This document shows, piece after piece, positions 7,526 to 15,281 of a stretch of 31,435 nt of DNA. Origin of the DNA: JAVBKV01 sp031553885 (GTDB taxonomy: Bacteria > Bacteroidota > Bacteroidia > Bacteroidales > Azobacteroidaceae); assembly GCA_031553885.1 (NCBI GenBank), contig JAVBKV010000059.1:1-31435 (forward strand), read 5' to 3'. A program made the translations under genes and the position numbers. Under the pieces are notes generated by a model. It ran no database searches, was not told the origin of the DNA, and saw nothing but the letters and a program-made list of their open reading frames with translations. Positions within the stretch are counted from its first letter, which is position 1, and every line of letters begins with the position of its first letter.

Positions 7526-8368
7526 TTATAAATTGCCTTCTGCATGCCGGGTAACATGACATCCGATGTTGACGGATACAGGGAGTCCGGCGATATGCGT
7601 AGGATAAGTTAAAATATGGACAGCCAAGGCCGTAGTGCTTCCTCCGAAACCGGCAGGGCCGATTCCCAGGGCATTAATGGATTCCAATAATTCGGTTTCC
7701 AGTCCGGCAAGATCCGGGTTGCTGTTGGATTGGCCGACAGGCAACAGCAATGCTTTTTTGCTGAGGATGGCGCATTTTTCCATTGTTCCGCCGATTCCTA
7801 TGCCCACAATGATCGGAGGACAGGGGTTGGCTCCGGCTTCCGAAACCGTTTGGATGACAAAGTCTTTGACTCCTTGAATCCCCTGACTGGGTTTCAGCAT
7901 TTTCAACTGGCTCATGTTTTCACTTCCGAAGCCTTTAGGAGCAACGACCAGATGAAACTCATCGCCCGGAACGATTTCGTAATGAATGACAGCGGGAGTA
8001 TTGTCTTTCGTATTGATTCTGTCCAATGGATCCCGGACAACCGATTTGCGCAGGTATCCTTTTTCGTATCCTCTTCTTACTCCTTCGTTGATCGCTTCTT
8101 CCAGTGAACCTCCGGTTATGTGAATCTCTTGTCCGATAGTCATGAATACAACCGTCATACCGGTATCCTGGCAAATAGGGTCACAGCCTTCCCTGGCAAT
8201 TCTTGCATTCTCGACCAGGGTTCCCAGAATTTCTTTTCCTAACGGGGACTTTTCTTTTTTCCTGCATTCGCCCAGGCAGTTAAACAGATCTTCGGGCAGG
8301 TTGCAATTGGCTTCAATGCAAAGTCTTTCGACCAATTCTGTAATCCGTTCGGTTGTTATTTCCCTCAT
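7526..8368 (-). CDS. Class I fumarase-type hydratase, alpha subunit (probable mesaconase)
   Basis: A 280-residue alpha subunit carrying the 4Fe-4S cluster of a class I hydro-lyase. Three cysteines sit in the expected contexts: C66 in DPICQDTG, C183 in ANPCPP and C270 in NIGCHVTRH. Also present are GIGIGGTMEKCA (190-200) and GFGSENMS (147-154). Its start codon overlaps the stop of the P-loop gene as ATGA, implying translational coupling. With the beta subunit it would hydrate mesaconate (methylfumarate) to (S)-citramalate, the third step of the methylaspartate route. Class I enzymes are often promiscuous, so fumarate hydratase activity is also possible. The cluster is expected to be oxygen-sensitive, which fits an anaerobe. 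Confidence 0.87.
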   Translation of the reverse strand: MREITTERITELVERLCIEANCNLPEDLFNCLGECRKKEKSPLGKEILGTLVENARIAREGCDPICQDTGMTVVFMTIGQEIHITGGSLEEAINEGVRRGYEKGYLRKSVVRDPLDRINTKDNTPAVIHYEIVPGDEFHLVVAPKGFGSENMSQLKMLKPSQGIQGVKDFVIQTVSEAGANPCPPIIVGIGIGGTMEKCAILSKKALLLPVGQSNSNPDLAGLETELLESINALGIGPAGFGGSTTALAVHILTYPTHIAGLPVSVNIGCHVTRHAEGNL

Positions 8369-9309
8369 GTTCGTAATCGTTTCAAAAAATGTAAGGTATT
8401 CAGGTTAGAAATATCCACATCAGAACTATTGCTCAGCAATCCGATGAGGCAATATTCGTTTTTCTTGGTATCTTTGATAAATCGCTTGATAAATGAAAAA
8501 TGCTCTACTTCCGATGTATTCCGGATATGGAAGCGGGAACCGTTGCATTCGGTAATGATGTCCCCGATCGTGATATGATCCTCGTCGTAATAGTTGATCG
8601 GCAGGTGCTTGTTTAACATTTCGATGACTTTTTCCGATAATTTTTCAAAATCAATATCTACTTCTTTGAAAAATTTGAGAACAAAGCCGTTTCGCATATC
8701 TGCACTGTAGAATAATTCATGACCGATACCGAATTCTGTTTTCAGGATATAAATAGTAATGTCTTCAATGGTGTGAGCCATCTTCCGGTATACCAGGGAA
8801 TCGTGTACGATTTCGTAGATACTTTGGGGTAATGGTCCGAATACGCTGGGACGGGTAACGATGATTTCTTCTCCGATGCCGATGATAATATCGGCGTTGA
8901 TACCCAAGGCAGGGTACAGTACATTGAAGTGTTCGACGATGACCCGCCGGTCATGCTCCAACGCATTTTTTACAAAATCGACGATCTCATGCATCTGAGT
9001 AAATGCCGTTTGGAAACGCATATCGATGTGGTAAGTTGTCGATTCCTGGACATTTTCGAACAAGTCCCGGACCTGCATGATCTTTCTCGGATTGATTGTA
9101 TCATCGTCATTGGAAAGTTCGAGGCCCGGAAACATCCCCTTGATCAGGGATGATTTGCCGGATCCGGCATCTCCTACGATTCCGATCAGTTTGTCGTTAA
9201 AACTCAGGTGACGGTGAGCAATTTGTTCCCCGAGAAACAACAGGCGTTCTTTCCCCCGGGGAGCAAAATATTGCGAAAAAACCGAATATTCCTGGATCAG
9301 GTTGCGCAT
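8365..9309 (-). CDS. P-loop protein with AlaRS second-additional-domain-like C-terminus
   Basis: A 314-residue cytosolic protein. The N-terminal half has Walker A GDAGSGKSS (46-54) and resembles a small kinase or ATPase fold, with VIVEHFNVLYP (123-133) as a possible Walker B/substrate region. The C-terminal half resembles the second additional (editing) domain of alanyl-tRNA synthetase: AHTIED (178-183) aligns with the usual HxxxH region and ECNGSRFHIRNTSEVEHFSFI (254-274) with CGGTHVxNTxEIGxF. C255 and H261 are kept but the HxxxH pair is broken, so metal binding is doubtful. From memory, similar proteins accompany methylaspartate genes in clostridia. It lies 15 nt after DUF4387 and overlaps the hydratase alpha gene by 4 nt. 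The function is unknown. Confidence 0.7.
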   Translation of the reverse strand: MRNLIQEYSVFSQYFAPRGKERLLFLGEQIAHRHLSFNDKLIGIVGDAGSGKSSLIKGMFPGLELSNDDDTINPRKIMQVRDLFENVQESTTYHIDMRFQTAFTQMHEIVDFVKNALEHDRRVIVEHFNVLYPALGINADIIIGIGEEIIVTRPSVFGPLPQSIYEIVHDSLVYRKMAHTIEDITIYILKTEFGIGHELFYSADMRNGFVLKFFKEVDIDFEKLSEKVIEMLNKHLPINYYDEDHITIGDIITECNGSRFHIRNTSEVEHFSFIKRFIKDTKKNEYCLIGLLSNSSDVDISNLNTLHFLKRLRT

Positions 9310-9324
9310 AAATTTAGTTATTGA

Positions 9325-9642
9325 TCATAAGGTGAATGTATAACCCATTAACGGAGAATGTTGTTGTGCTCCGTAAACATCCGTTTCACCCAGCGCTCCC
9401 GAAGGAATGGGTCGTACGATCGTAATCTTTACCGCCTTGGCCGGATCGAAATAAACCAGGTTGATGATGTCCGATTCGGAAATATTGTATAAGGCAGCAA
9501 ACGCTTTTTCGTTGATGGCGTTGGCGGCTTTTACTTGGTGATACATGTCGAATTCCTTGAAAATAACGTCGAATGTGAGTTCGTACGGTCCGGAGTTTTT
9601 GCTCCGGATCACCGATGCGATGTCTCTTAACTGGTATTCCAT
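9325..9642 (-). CDS. DUF4387 (AtuA-associated) small protein
   Basis: A 105-residue soluble protein of the DUF4387 type: MEYQLRDIASVIRSKNSGPYELTFDVIF at the start and an I-R-P-I-P-S-G-ALGETDVYGAQQHSP region at the end. Both blocks are typical of the family that pairs with AtuA/DUF1446 proteins. It lies 17 nt downstream of the AtuA gene and 15 nt upstream of the P-loop gene, so the trio is probably made together. No catalytic residue set is known to me. The fixed pairing suggests it is a subunit of, or partner to, the AtuA protein. Confidence 0.8.
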   Translation of the reverse strand: MEYQLRDIASVIRSKNSGPYELTFDVIFKEFDMYHQVKAANAINEKAFAALYNISESDIINLVYFDPAKAVKITIVRPIPSGALGETDVYGAQQHSPLMGYTFTL

Positions 9643-9659
9643 ATTGTTTCCTCCTCTTT

Positions 9660-11030
9660 TTATTGTCCTTTAACAAAACCAATGTACGTAATCGGGAAAA
9701 ATCCCATGGGATCTTCCACTTTCATCAGGTGATACACGTTGAATTCGTATACATCACCCACCTTACAGTCCGATGGAGAGAAGGGGAAAGCCAGGTTTCC
9801 CGCAGTAGAAATACGCCCTTCATAACCAAAATGCAGCATGGTGCTCCGTGCGAATCCGCAAATGGTATCTGACTGGTCCTGGGTTGGAGCTACGGCTTCG
9901 ATCACAATGGCCAACTCATGAGCTACCCGGTTGTCGATTCCGGGAAATAGTCCCATTGTTCCATTTTTTCCATAGATCTTGAAATCCAGGAAGAAATCGG
10001 TGATGCCATACGTTTCGAAGTTGTTTTTTACCCGCTCCTTGACGCTTTCAACCACTTTGTCGATTTGTTCGATCATGACAGGATCTTTTACCGCTGCTAT
10101 GGAAATCGTTCTGCATCCGACTTTTTTCACTCCCTCCAGCTTGACGAAATAGTCTTCAGTCGGAACGAACCGGCTACCGGTAACTTTCACCGTATTGTCC
10201 GTGATCTGCTCGAACCGGGAATGATGCAGATCGATGGCTCCTCCGGGTCCGGGAAGTACATACGGATTCGTTTTTTCGTATAAGGTGTGAGCGGCAACCG
10301 AAAGGGTAGTGCATTTGCGTAACGGAGATAAGGGTTCCAGTACAAAACTGTCTTTTCTCAGGTAACCGAACATACAATCACTTCCACTGCCGGGTATTGC
10401 TGCTATGGATGCGCATTCCAGGATTTTTCCCAGGTGAATAGCCAGTCCCTTATCGTAACCGTCGCGTATAGCCAGCGCTGCAAATACGGAGGGGTCGTAG
10501 GAACGCCCAGCCAGGATGACATTAGCACCTTCTTCCAATGCCTGGATAAATGGCTCTTCACCCATTTGGGCGACGATCCGTACCGACTCATCTACATCGG
10601 CTGCAGTAATTGGCTGAGCCGGATGTAGTGGAATGACCTCTCCTTTGGCCAGTTTGTTTTTTATCAGTTCTTTATCCAGTTCCGACTGAATGACTGCCAG
10701 TTTGAAGGAAAGTTTTTTCTCCCGTGCGATTTCTTTGATGATTTCCAGGTTGAACTCAACATGTGGCCTTCCTCCGCAACCCCCGGCCGAACCGATGATT
10801 ACGGGGATATTGGCTTCGATAGCTGCCGGGATCATAATTTCCAGGTCCCGCTTTACCGAGTTGAAATCCGTAAATGATTTTCCGGCCCCCAAATAATAAG
10901 GACCCGGATCTGTCGAACCCGCATCCACTGCAATGACGTGCGGTTTGCGTTTCATCCCTTCTACGAACGACTCCATCGGAAAACCGTATCCGAGAATGGC
11001 AGTGGGGGAGAGTATTCTGATTTCTTCCAT
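9660..11030 (-). CDS. AtuA/DUF1446 family protein
   Basis: A 456-residue cytosolic protein of the acyclic terpene utilization AtuA (DUF1446) family. The hallmark is AVDAGSTDPGPYYLGAG (34-50), with further conserved blocks IIGSAGGCGGRPHVE and ILAGRSYDPSVFAALAIRDG. In Pseudomonas the namesake belongs to the citronellol/geraniol catabolic cluster, but the reaction of the family is not established. Here the gene is embedded between methylaspartate ammonia-lyase and DUF4387 in a glutamate-fermentation operon, so terpene use is unlikely. A role with a branched dicarboxylate or CoA ester near mesaconate or citramalate is inference. The 24-nt gap to the preceding gene is filled by a heptamer repeat. 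Confidence 0.85.
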   Translation of the reverse strand: MEEIRILSPTAILGYGFPMESFVEGMKRKPHVIAVDAGSTDPGPYYLGAGKSFTDFNSVKRDLEIMIPAAIEANIPVIIGSAGGCGGRPHVEFNLEIIKEIAREKKLSFKLAVIQSELDKELIKNKLAKGEVIPLHPAQPITAADVDESVRIVAQMGEEPFIQALEEGANVILAGRSYDPSVFAALAIRDGYDKGLAIHLGKILECASIAAIPGSGSDCMFGYLRKDSFVLEPLSPLRKCTTLSVAAHTLYEKTNPYVLPGPGGAIDLHHSRFEQITDNTVKVTGSRFVPTEDYFVKLEGVKKVGCRTISIAAVKDPVMIEQIDKVVESVKERVKNNFETYGITDFFLDFKIYGKNGTMGLFPGIDNRVAHELAIVIEAVAPTQDQSDTICGFARSTMLHFGYEGRISTAGNLAFPFSPSDCKVGDVYEFNVYHLMKVEDPMGFFPITYIGFVKGQ

Positions 11031-11071
11031 ATTTTAATTCTTAATTTTTCATTTTTAATTCTTCATTCTTA
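11031..11071 (-). repeat. Heptamer repeat array at the end of the methylaspartate ammonia-lyase gene
   Basis: On the plus strand TTA occurs at 11034, 11041, 11055 and 11069, with TTC at the intervening lattice points 11048 and 11062. That is a seven-base lattice of TAA (or GAA) on the minus strand. The TTA at 11055 is the stop codon of the ammonia-lyase gene, so the array runs from the last five or so codons to just before the next start codon. Confidence 0.7.
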
Positions 11072-12311
11072 AGATGTTCTTCAGTGCCAGAATGCGTTGC
11101 ATCTCATTGAATATGATCATATAACCTTCATCGACCCCCATGCCCGGCTTAGCCAGGTATTGTACGGGAGATGTAGCCATAGCGATGTGGGCGCAGACTT
11201 CTGCCGAACGGTTGGTTTCGTTGCAGGTTCCGCCGAGATAAGCTCCCATTCCGTGTTTTTTGCAGTAAAGAACCGCTTCAATCGAGTTGTTGATACCGCC
11301 TAGGTCGGGCGTTTTGATTTGCGCCATGTGCCCGGCTTTATGCGTTGCAAAATCCTGAATGTCTTCAAACGTATTGCACCATTCGTCGGCAACGATTTCC
11401 GCCTTGGATCCGTTTCTTTCCATGCATTCGCGGATGATACGCAACCCATCTATCTGGGCTTGTTTTTCACCCATATCTACCGGTCCTTCGACCCTCAGGT
11501 GGAAGGGCTTGGCTACTTCTTCCAGCATTCCGATGTATCCGGCTATTTTTTCAAAATCATTGTTGAAAACAATCCCTAAGGTTCCGTAAACATCGATGTG
11601 AATAATCGGGTTGTAGCTTTCGTAAGGTTTGAATTGCAGAATCCGGTTTCGAAGCCATTCGATGTAATCCCGTATTTTTTCACCTTTCAGCCCAACTTTT
11701 TCTTCCACATGATTGAATAAAGCGTGAGGCAGCACATTTGCTCCTTTCATGATCATTTTGTCGGCATTGAGGTAACGATCGTCGCCTGATTGGGAGAAAA
11801 TAGGAATAATGGTGTCAGAAATAGAGGATCCGTATTCTTCGGAAATGACCTGGGCCATCAGGTTGGATTTGCTTTTAGCTACGGCATCCAGGCAGGCTTG
11901 TGTGACTCCGTAACGGATGGCCGTATGGTAAATTTTGCCGGTAGCCGGACTGATCGCTTTATCCACCCGGTCTGCCATTTCCCGGAACGAAGTAATGTCT
12001 TTTCCTTTATACAAAGGAGCGATTTCTTTTTCGATTACGGGGATAAAATCCCTGGCCAGGAATAGCGGATCCCGCCCTCCGGCACCCGAATATTGTACGG
12101 CAGCACAGTCGCCATGAGCAATAGATCCGTTTTCCAGAATGAACAGAACCGAAATCGATTCTCCTGATTGTCTGACGGCCGAAAAACCTTCGGTCATCGG
12201 TTTCCCTTCATAAAAAGCGCCGTCATGTCTGGCTCCGGCTTTGATTGCTTTCTGGTCGTCAAAGAAAAAACCTGTTTTTCCCTGAGCGCAAATAACATCA
12301 ATGATTTTCAT
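11055..12311 (-). CDS. mal: Methylaspartate ammonia-lyase
   Basis: A 418-residue enolase-superfamily enzyme that removes ammonia from L-threo-3-methylaspartate to give mesaconate. Expected catalytic residues are all visible: general base K333 (QIKTPDLGG), H196 (LPHALFN), and metal ligands D240 (IHIDVYG), E275 (RVEGPVDM) and D309 (IVADEWC). Each is offset by two from the numbering I recall for the Citrobacter and Clostridium enzymes. The open frame extends 26 codons further upstream, but that extension is translated heptamer repeat; the start at 12311 (MKIIDVICAQGKTG) matches the family and the usual length. The C-terminal residues NILRMKN and the stop also lie in repeat sequence. The gene is third-step partner to the glutamate mutase genes upstream. 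Confidence 0.95.
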   Translation of the reverse strand: MKIIDVICAQGKTGFFFDDQKAIKAGARHDGAFYEGKPMTEGFSAVRQSGESISVLFILENGSIAHGDCAAVQYSGAGGRDPLFLARDFIPVIEKEIAPLYKGKDITSFREMADRVDKAISPATGKIYHTAIRYGVTQACLDAVAKSKSNLMAQVISEEYGSSISDTIIPIFSQSGDDRYLNADKMIMKGANVLPHALFNHVEEKVGLKGEKIRDYIEWLRNRILQFKPYESYNPIIHIDVYGTLGIVFNNDFEKIAGYIGMLEEVAKPFHLRVEGPVDMGEKQAQIDGLRIIRECMERNGSKAEIVADEWCNTFEDIQDFATHKAGHMAQIKTPDLGGINNSIEAVLYCKKHGMGAYLGGTCNETNRSAEVCAHIAMATSPVQYLAKPGMGVDEGYMIIFNEMQRILALKNILRMKN

Positions 12312-12320
12312 ATTTATTAA

Positions 12321-12415
12321 ATTGAGAATTGAGAATTGAAAGTTGAGAATTGGAAGTGAGAAACTAGGTATCGTAAACAAATTCTCCATTCTCCATTCTC
12401 AACTCTCCATTCTTT
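12321..12415. repeat. Paired, oppositely oriented heptamer arrays between glmE and mal
   Basis: The first block (12321-12362) reads ATTGAGA twice, then ATTGAAA, GTTGAGA, ATTGGAA, GTGAGAA. After an 18-nt spacer a second block (12381-12415) reads ATTCTCC twice, then ATTCTCA, ACTCTCC, ATTCTTT, largely the reverse-complement sense. The two can fold on each other in RNA. The arrays fill almost the entire 106-nt gap between the two coding regions. Confidence 0.75.
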
Positions 12416-12417
12416 AA

Positions 12418-13869
12418 TTACTTTGGTCTTCCTACAAGAAATCCTTTTCCGATGGCATATACATCGTCGATTACCATCTGGAAGTTGACCGGACGTTTTT
12501 CGTAGGCCGCTCTTTCTTCCAGTTTTTGTTTATGGAAGGCTTTCAGGTCTTCACTCAGTGGAACATCTCCGCAGAACAGTAACCGGACAGCACCCTGGTT
12601 ATCCCTTGCAGGCATTAATTTACCTGCATTGTATCTGCTGGGAGCAAAGGGAATATCGATCACTCCGGCTTCAAAAGCGGCGACAGTACCCACTGCATAA
12701 TCTCCTTTGCCTAATTCTTCCACTTTATTCAATATGCATTCCATTTCTGCCATGATGATTTCACTTTCAGAGATAACGGCCGGTATGTCAACAAAACTTT
12801 GTACCTGAAGCATGGAAGTTAGTTGTTTGGTCGCTTTCAATCCGGCGGCGTTAGCTTCTTTAGTAGGAATACCCATGGCTTCATGAGGTGTTTTGACGAT
12901 CACTTTGGTTGCCTTGGCCAGTACGGCTGCGGCAGCTCCCCAGGAAATAACAGCGAATGCCTTGGATTCGTCCTGTGGGAATCCTCCCATCCACTGATGG
13001 AATACAGTGCTGATTCTGACGTCGTTGAATCCGAATTTATCCAGGTATTTACGGGTCATGTGTTCCAATGAACGGATAGCGGCTACGTCCTGGATCATAT
13101 TTCCGCATTGTCCGTATCCGACGGTAATGTCTTTCACTCCCTGTGTAGCAGCTAAAATAGCTTCGATAACAGCCACCGAATTGGAAATACAGGGAGGGAC
13201 CAGGGTCCCCGTCAGCGGTCCGAACGGTTCGCGGTTGATCGATATACCCGCTTCTTCATACAGTCCGATGAGCCGGTCGGAGTACTGCCAGTGGGCAATC
13301 GTTCGCTCGATCGAATGGTTCTTGGAATAAGGAATATTGTAAGAAATCCCGCCTCCTTCATAGGAGGTAAAACCTCCGGCGATGGAAATTTCAGTCAGCA
13401 AGCGGGCATCCGGGGTTCCGTGGCGTACCTGTATCGGATTTTTCAGGGAAGACGTGACGATCCGGCAAATATTAACTCCGTAATTGACAGCCGGAAATCC
13501 GTTCAGCATGGATCGACCCCCTTCTTTACTCTTTTCAATACCGATTTCCGCTTCTTTGTAGCGGTTGAGCCGGGTATAGCTGTCGATGGTGGTTGGCAGG
13601 AGATCAGCCTCTCCTTCATCCTCCAGGTATTGTAATAATTTGATGTGTTCGTCGTACAGGGCAACTCCGGCTCTCGGCTGAATTAAGGTAACTCCTTCTT
13701 TATTGGCCTGGTCCAGTTTGATTCCGAATCTTTTTTGTGCAGGAATCGATTGTTGGTAAGCGACTGCCTCGTCAAAGTGTACGTCTTTTCCTGTCGGCCA
13801 TTGTTCGAGAACCTCTTTCCGTTCCGCAAAAAAATCGTCATTCGACAGTTTTTTGTTTTTTATTTCCAT
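12418..13869 (-). CDS. glmE: Glutamate mutase epsilon (catalytic) subunit
   Basis: A 483-residue protein, the family's usual length, that forms the TIM-barrel large subunit of adenosylcobalamin-dependent glutamate mutase. The N-terminus MEIKNKKLSNDDFFAERKEV and the blocks GGRSMLNGFPAVNYG, RHGTPDARLL and FGPLTGTLVPP are characteristic. With the sigma subunit it interconverts L-glutamate and (2S,3S)-3-methylaspartate by a radical carbon-skeleton rearrangement. Its start overlaps the end of mutL by 10 nt, implying coupled translation. It sits in the order sigma-mutL-epsilon-lyase known from clostridia. Nothing appears truncated. Confidence 0.96.
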   Translation of the reverse strand: MEIKNKKLSNDDFFAERKEVLEQWPTGKDVHFDEAVAYQQSIPAQKRFGIKLDQANKEGVTLIQPRAGVALYDEHIKLLQYLEDEGEADLLPTTIDSYTRLNRYKEAEIGIEKSKEGGRSMLNGFPAVNYGVNICRIVTSSLKNPIQVRHGTPDARLLTEISIAGGFTSYEGGGISYNIPYSKNHSIERTIAHWQYSDRLIGLYEEAGISINREPFGPLTGTLVPPCISNSVAVIEAILAATQGVKDITVGYGQCGNMIQDVAAIRSLEHMTRKYLDKFGFNDVRISTVFHQWMGGFPQDESKAFAVISWGAAAAVLAKATKVIVKTPHEAMGIPTKEANAAGLKATKQLTSMLQVQSFVDIPAVISESEIIMAEMECILNKVEELGKGDYAVGTVAAFEAGVIDIPFAPSRYNAGKLMPARDNQGAVRLLFCGDVPLSEDLKAFHKQKLEERAAYEKRPVNFQMVIDDVYAIGKGFLVGRPK

Positions 13870-15272
13870 GGAATTTTATTTTTGTTTGAATGAATTGGCT
13901 TGATTTCTTTTTTCAATAATTGAAGTGCTGATTCCGGATCGACGGTACTGAGCAGACCCATTGAAGCAACGATATACCGTGCATCCAGCATGTATTCCGG
14001 ATGCCTGGGTTTCATGAATTGGTATTTCCGGGGATTGAATAATGCACCTTCCAGTATCCTTTTCGGATCAATACTATTGATAATGGCACCTCCGATACCG
14101 ATGACGTACGGAACTTCGGAAAGGTCCTTCCCTGTTATGGAAAATAACTCACCCATCGGAGTATAAGCACTTTCTAAGATGCCGCTGTGTCTTTCTACCG
14201 CAATTTCCACCGCTTTTTTAGCGAGCGCTTCTTCTATCTGTAATTCCTGGCTGTCCGCATCCGCGATGGCGTTGGGATTTACTGTGCATTGTTGTACCCA
14301 TTGGCGGATTTGTTGTTGGTTTATGCCGATTTCTTCTGAAAGGACCTCGATATTGATTTCTTCCAGTAAGGAATTCAGGCTGTACCTCATTCCGAGGTCT
14401 CCTTCCACAGTCCGTTTACTGAACGGTTCAGGCAGGCCTTTCACCAGGATATGCTCCAGGGCCGGTTGTCCGTCCGTCATGGAGTAGACATCCGTAGTAG
14501 CCCCACCGAGGTCAATCGCCATGAGGTTACCGATTCCCGGCGTCTTTTTTGTTCCTTTACTTAATAGTTCGCAGGCGGTCAGTACGGCTAACGGAGTGGG
14601 GATAATTTCGGTCGAAGCGATTTGTTGTATGCCGGAAAGTCCCTTGGCATCGATGATTTTTTTGATAAAAAGGTCCTGGATGCATTTTTTTGCCGGTTCG
14701 ATGTCCAGTTTGTTGAACAGGGGCATTACGTTCTTCGTAATGACGTAATCTTTTCCCGAATGGTTGAAAATAGTTTCCAATTCATCCGATGCGCTTTTAT
14801 TTCCGGCAGCAATGATCGAAAAATTTCGCCGGATGTCGCATAATTTCCGGGCATTGGCGATAATAACCTCCTTGTTCCCTCCGTTAGTACCTCCGCATAA
14901 CAGAACCAGGTCGGGGTTGATATCGGCAATTTCGTTTTGTTCTTCCCGTGATATTTCGAAGGCATACGTTTTGACGACTTTGGCTCCGGCACTTGAAGCT
15001 GCTAATTTGGCAGCTTTCGCCGTAAGTTCCGGCACCAAGCCGAGGGCAATCATTTTCAATCCTCCTCCGGCACTGCTGCAACACAATAATTGGTCATAAC
15101 CAATTTTCCCGATCTTTTTTTCAAGATCCAGCAGTGCTGCATTAAATCCTTGCATGATATCGGTTTCGATCGTGGTAAACGCACTGGCTGTGGCCAATAT
15201 CAGAGGTTCTTTATTATCGATAGCAGTCAGTTTGGTGTATGTACTGCCGAAATCGGCCGTCAGGAACTTCAT
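13860..15272 (-). CDS. glmL: MutL/GlmL family protein (glutamate mutase accessory ATPase)
   Basis: A 470-residue actin/Hsp70-fold (ASKHA) protein encoded between the two glutamate mutase subunits in the standard order. Phosphate-binding loops are visible: DFGSTYTK (7-14), SSAGGGLKM (66-74), CGGTNGGN (126-133) and AIDLGGATTD (252-261). Proteins of this family are thought to act as reactivating chaperones that swap damaged cobalamin, by analogy with diol-dehydratase reactivases; direct proof is limited. It is unrelated to the mismatch-repair MutL. The gene starts 9 nt after glmS and overlaps glmE by 10 nt. Confidence 0.93.
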   Translation of the reverse strand: MKFLTADFGSTYTKLTAIDNKEPLILATASAFTTIETDIMQGFNAALLDLEKKIGKIGYDQLLCCSSAGGGLKMIALGLVPELTAKAAKLAASSAGAKVVKTYAFEISREEQNEIADINPDLVLLCGGTNGGNKEVIIANARKLCDIRRNFSIIAAGNKSASDELETIFNHSGKDYVITKNVMPLFNKLDIEPAKKCIQDLFIKKIIDAKGLSGIQQIASTEIIPTPLAVLTACELLSKGTKKTPGIGNLMAIDLGGATTDVYSMTDGQPALEHILVKGLPEPFSKRTVEGDLGMRYSLNSLLEEINIEVLSEEIGINQQQIRQWVQQCTVNPNAIADADSQELQIEEALAKKAVEIAVERHSGILESAYTPMGELFSITGKDLSEVPYVIGIGGAIINSIDPKRILEGALFNPRKYQFMKPRHPEYMLDARYIVASMGLLSTVDPESALQLLKKEIKPIHSNKNKIPWK

Positions 15273-15281
15273 ACCGAATGC

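Noticed and set aside
12312..12389. N-terminal extension of methylaspartate ammonia-lyase by 26 residues
   Set aside because: The extension is translated heptamer repeat; the family N-terminus begins at the ATG at 12311.
12321..12415. CRISPR array
   Set aside because: The repeat unit is only seven bases with no unique spacers and no cas genes nearby.
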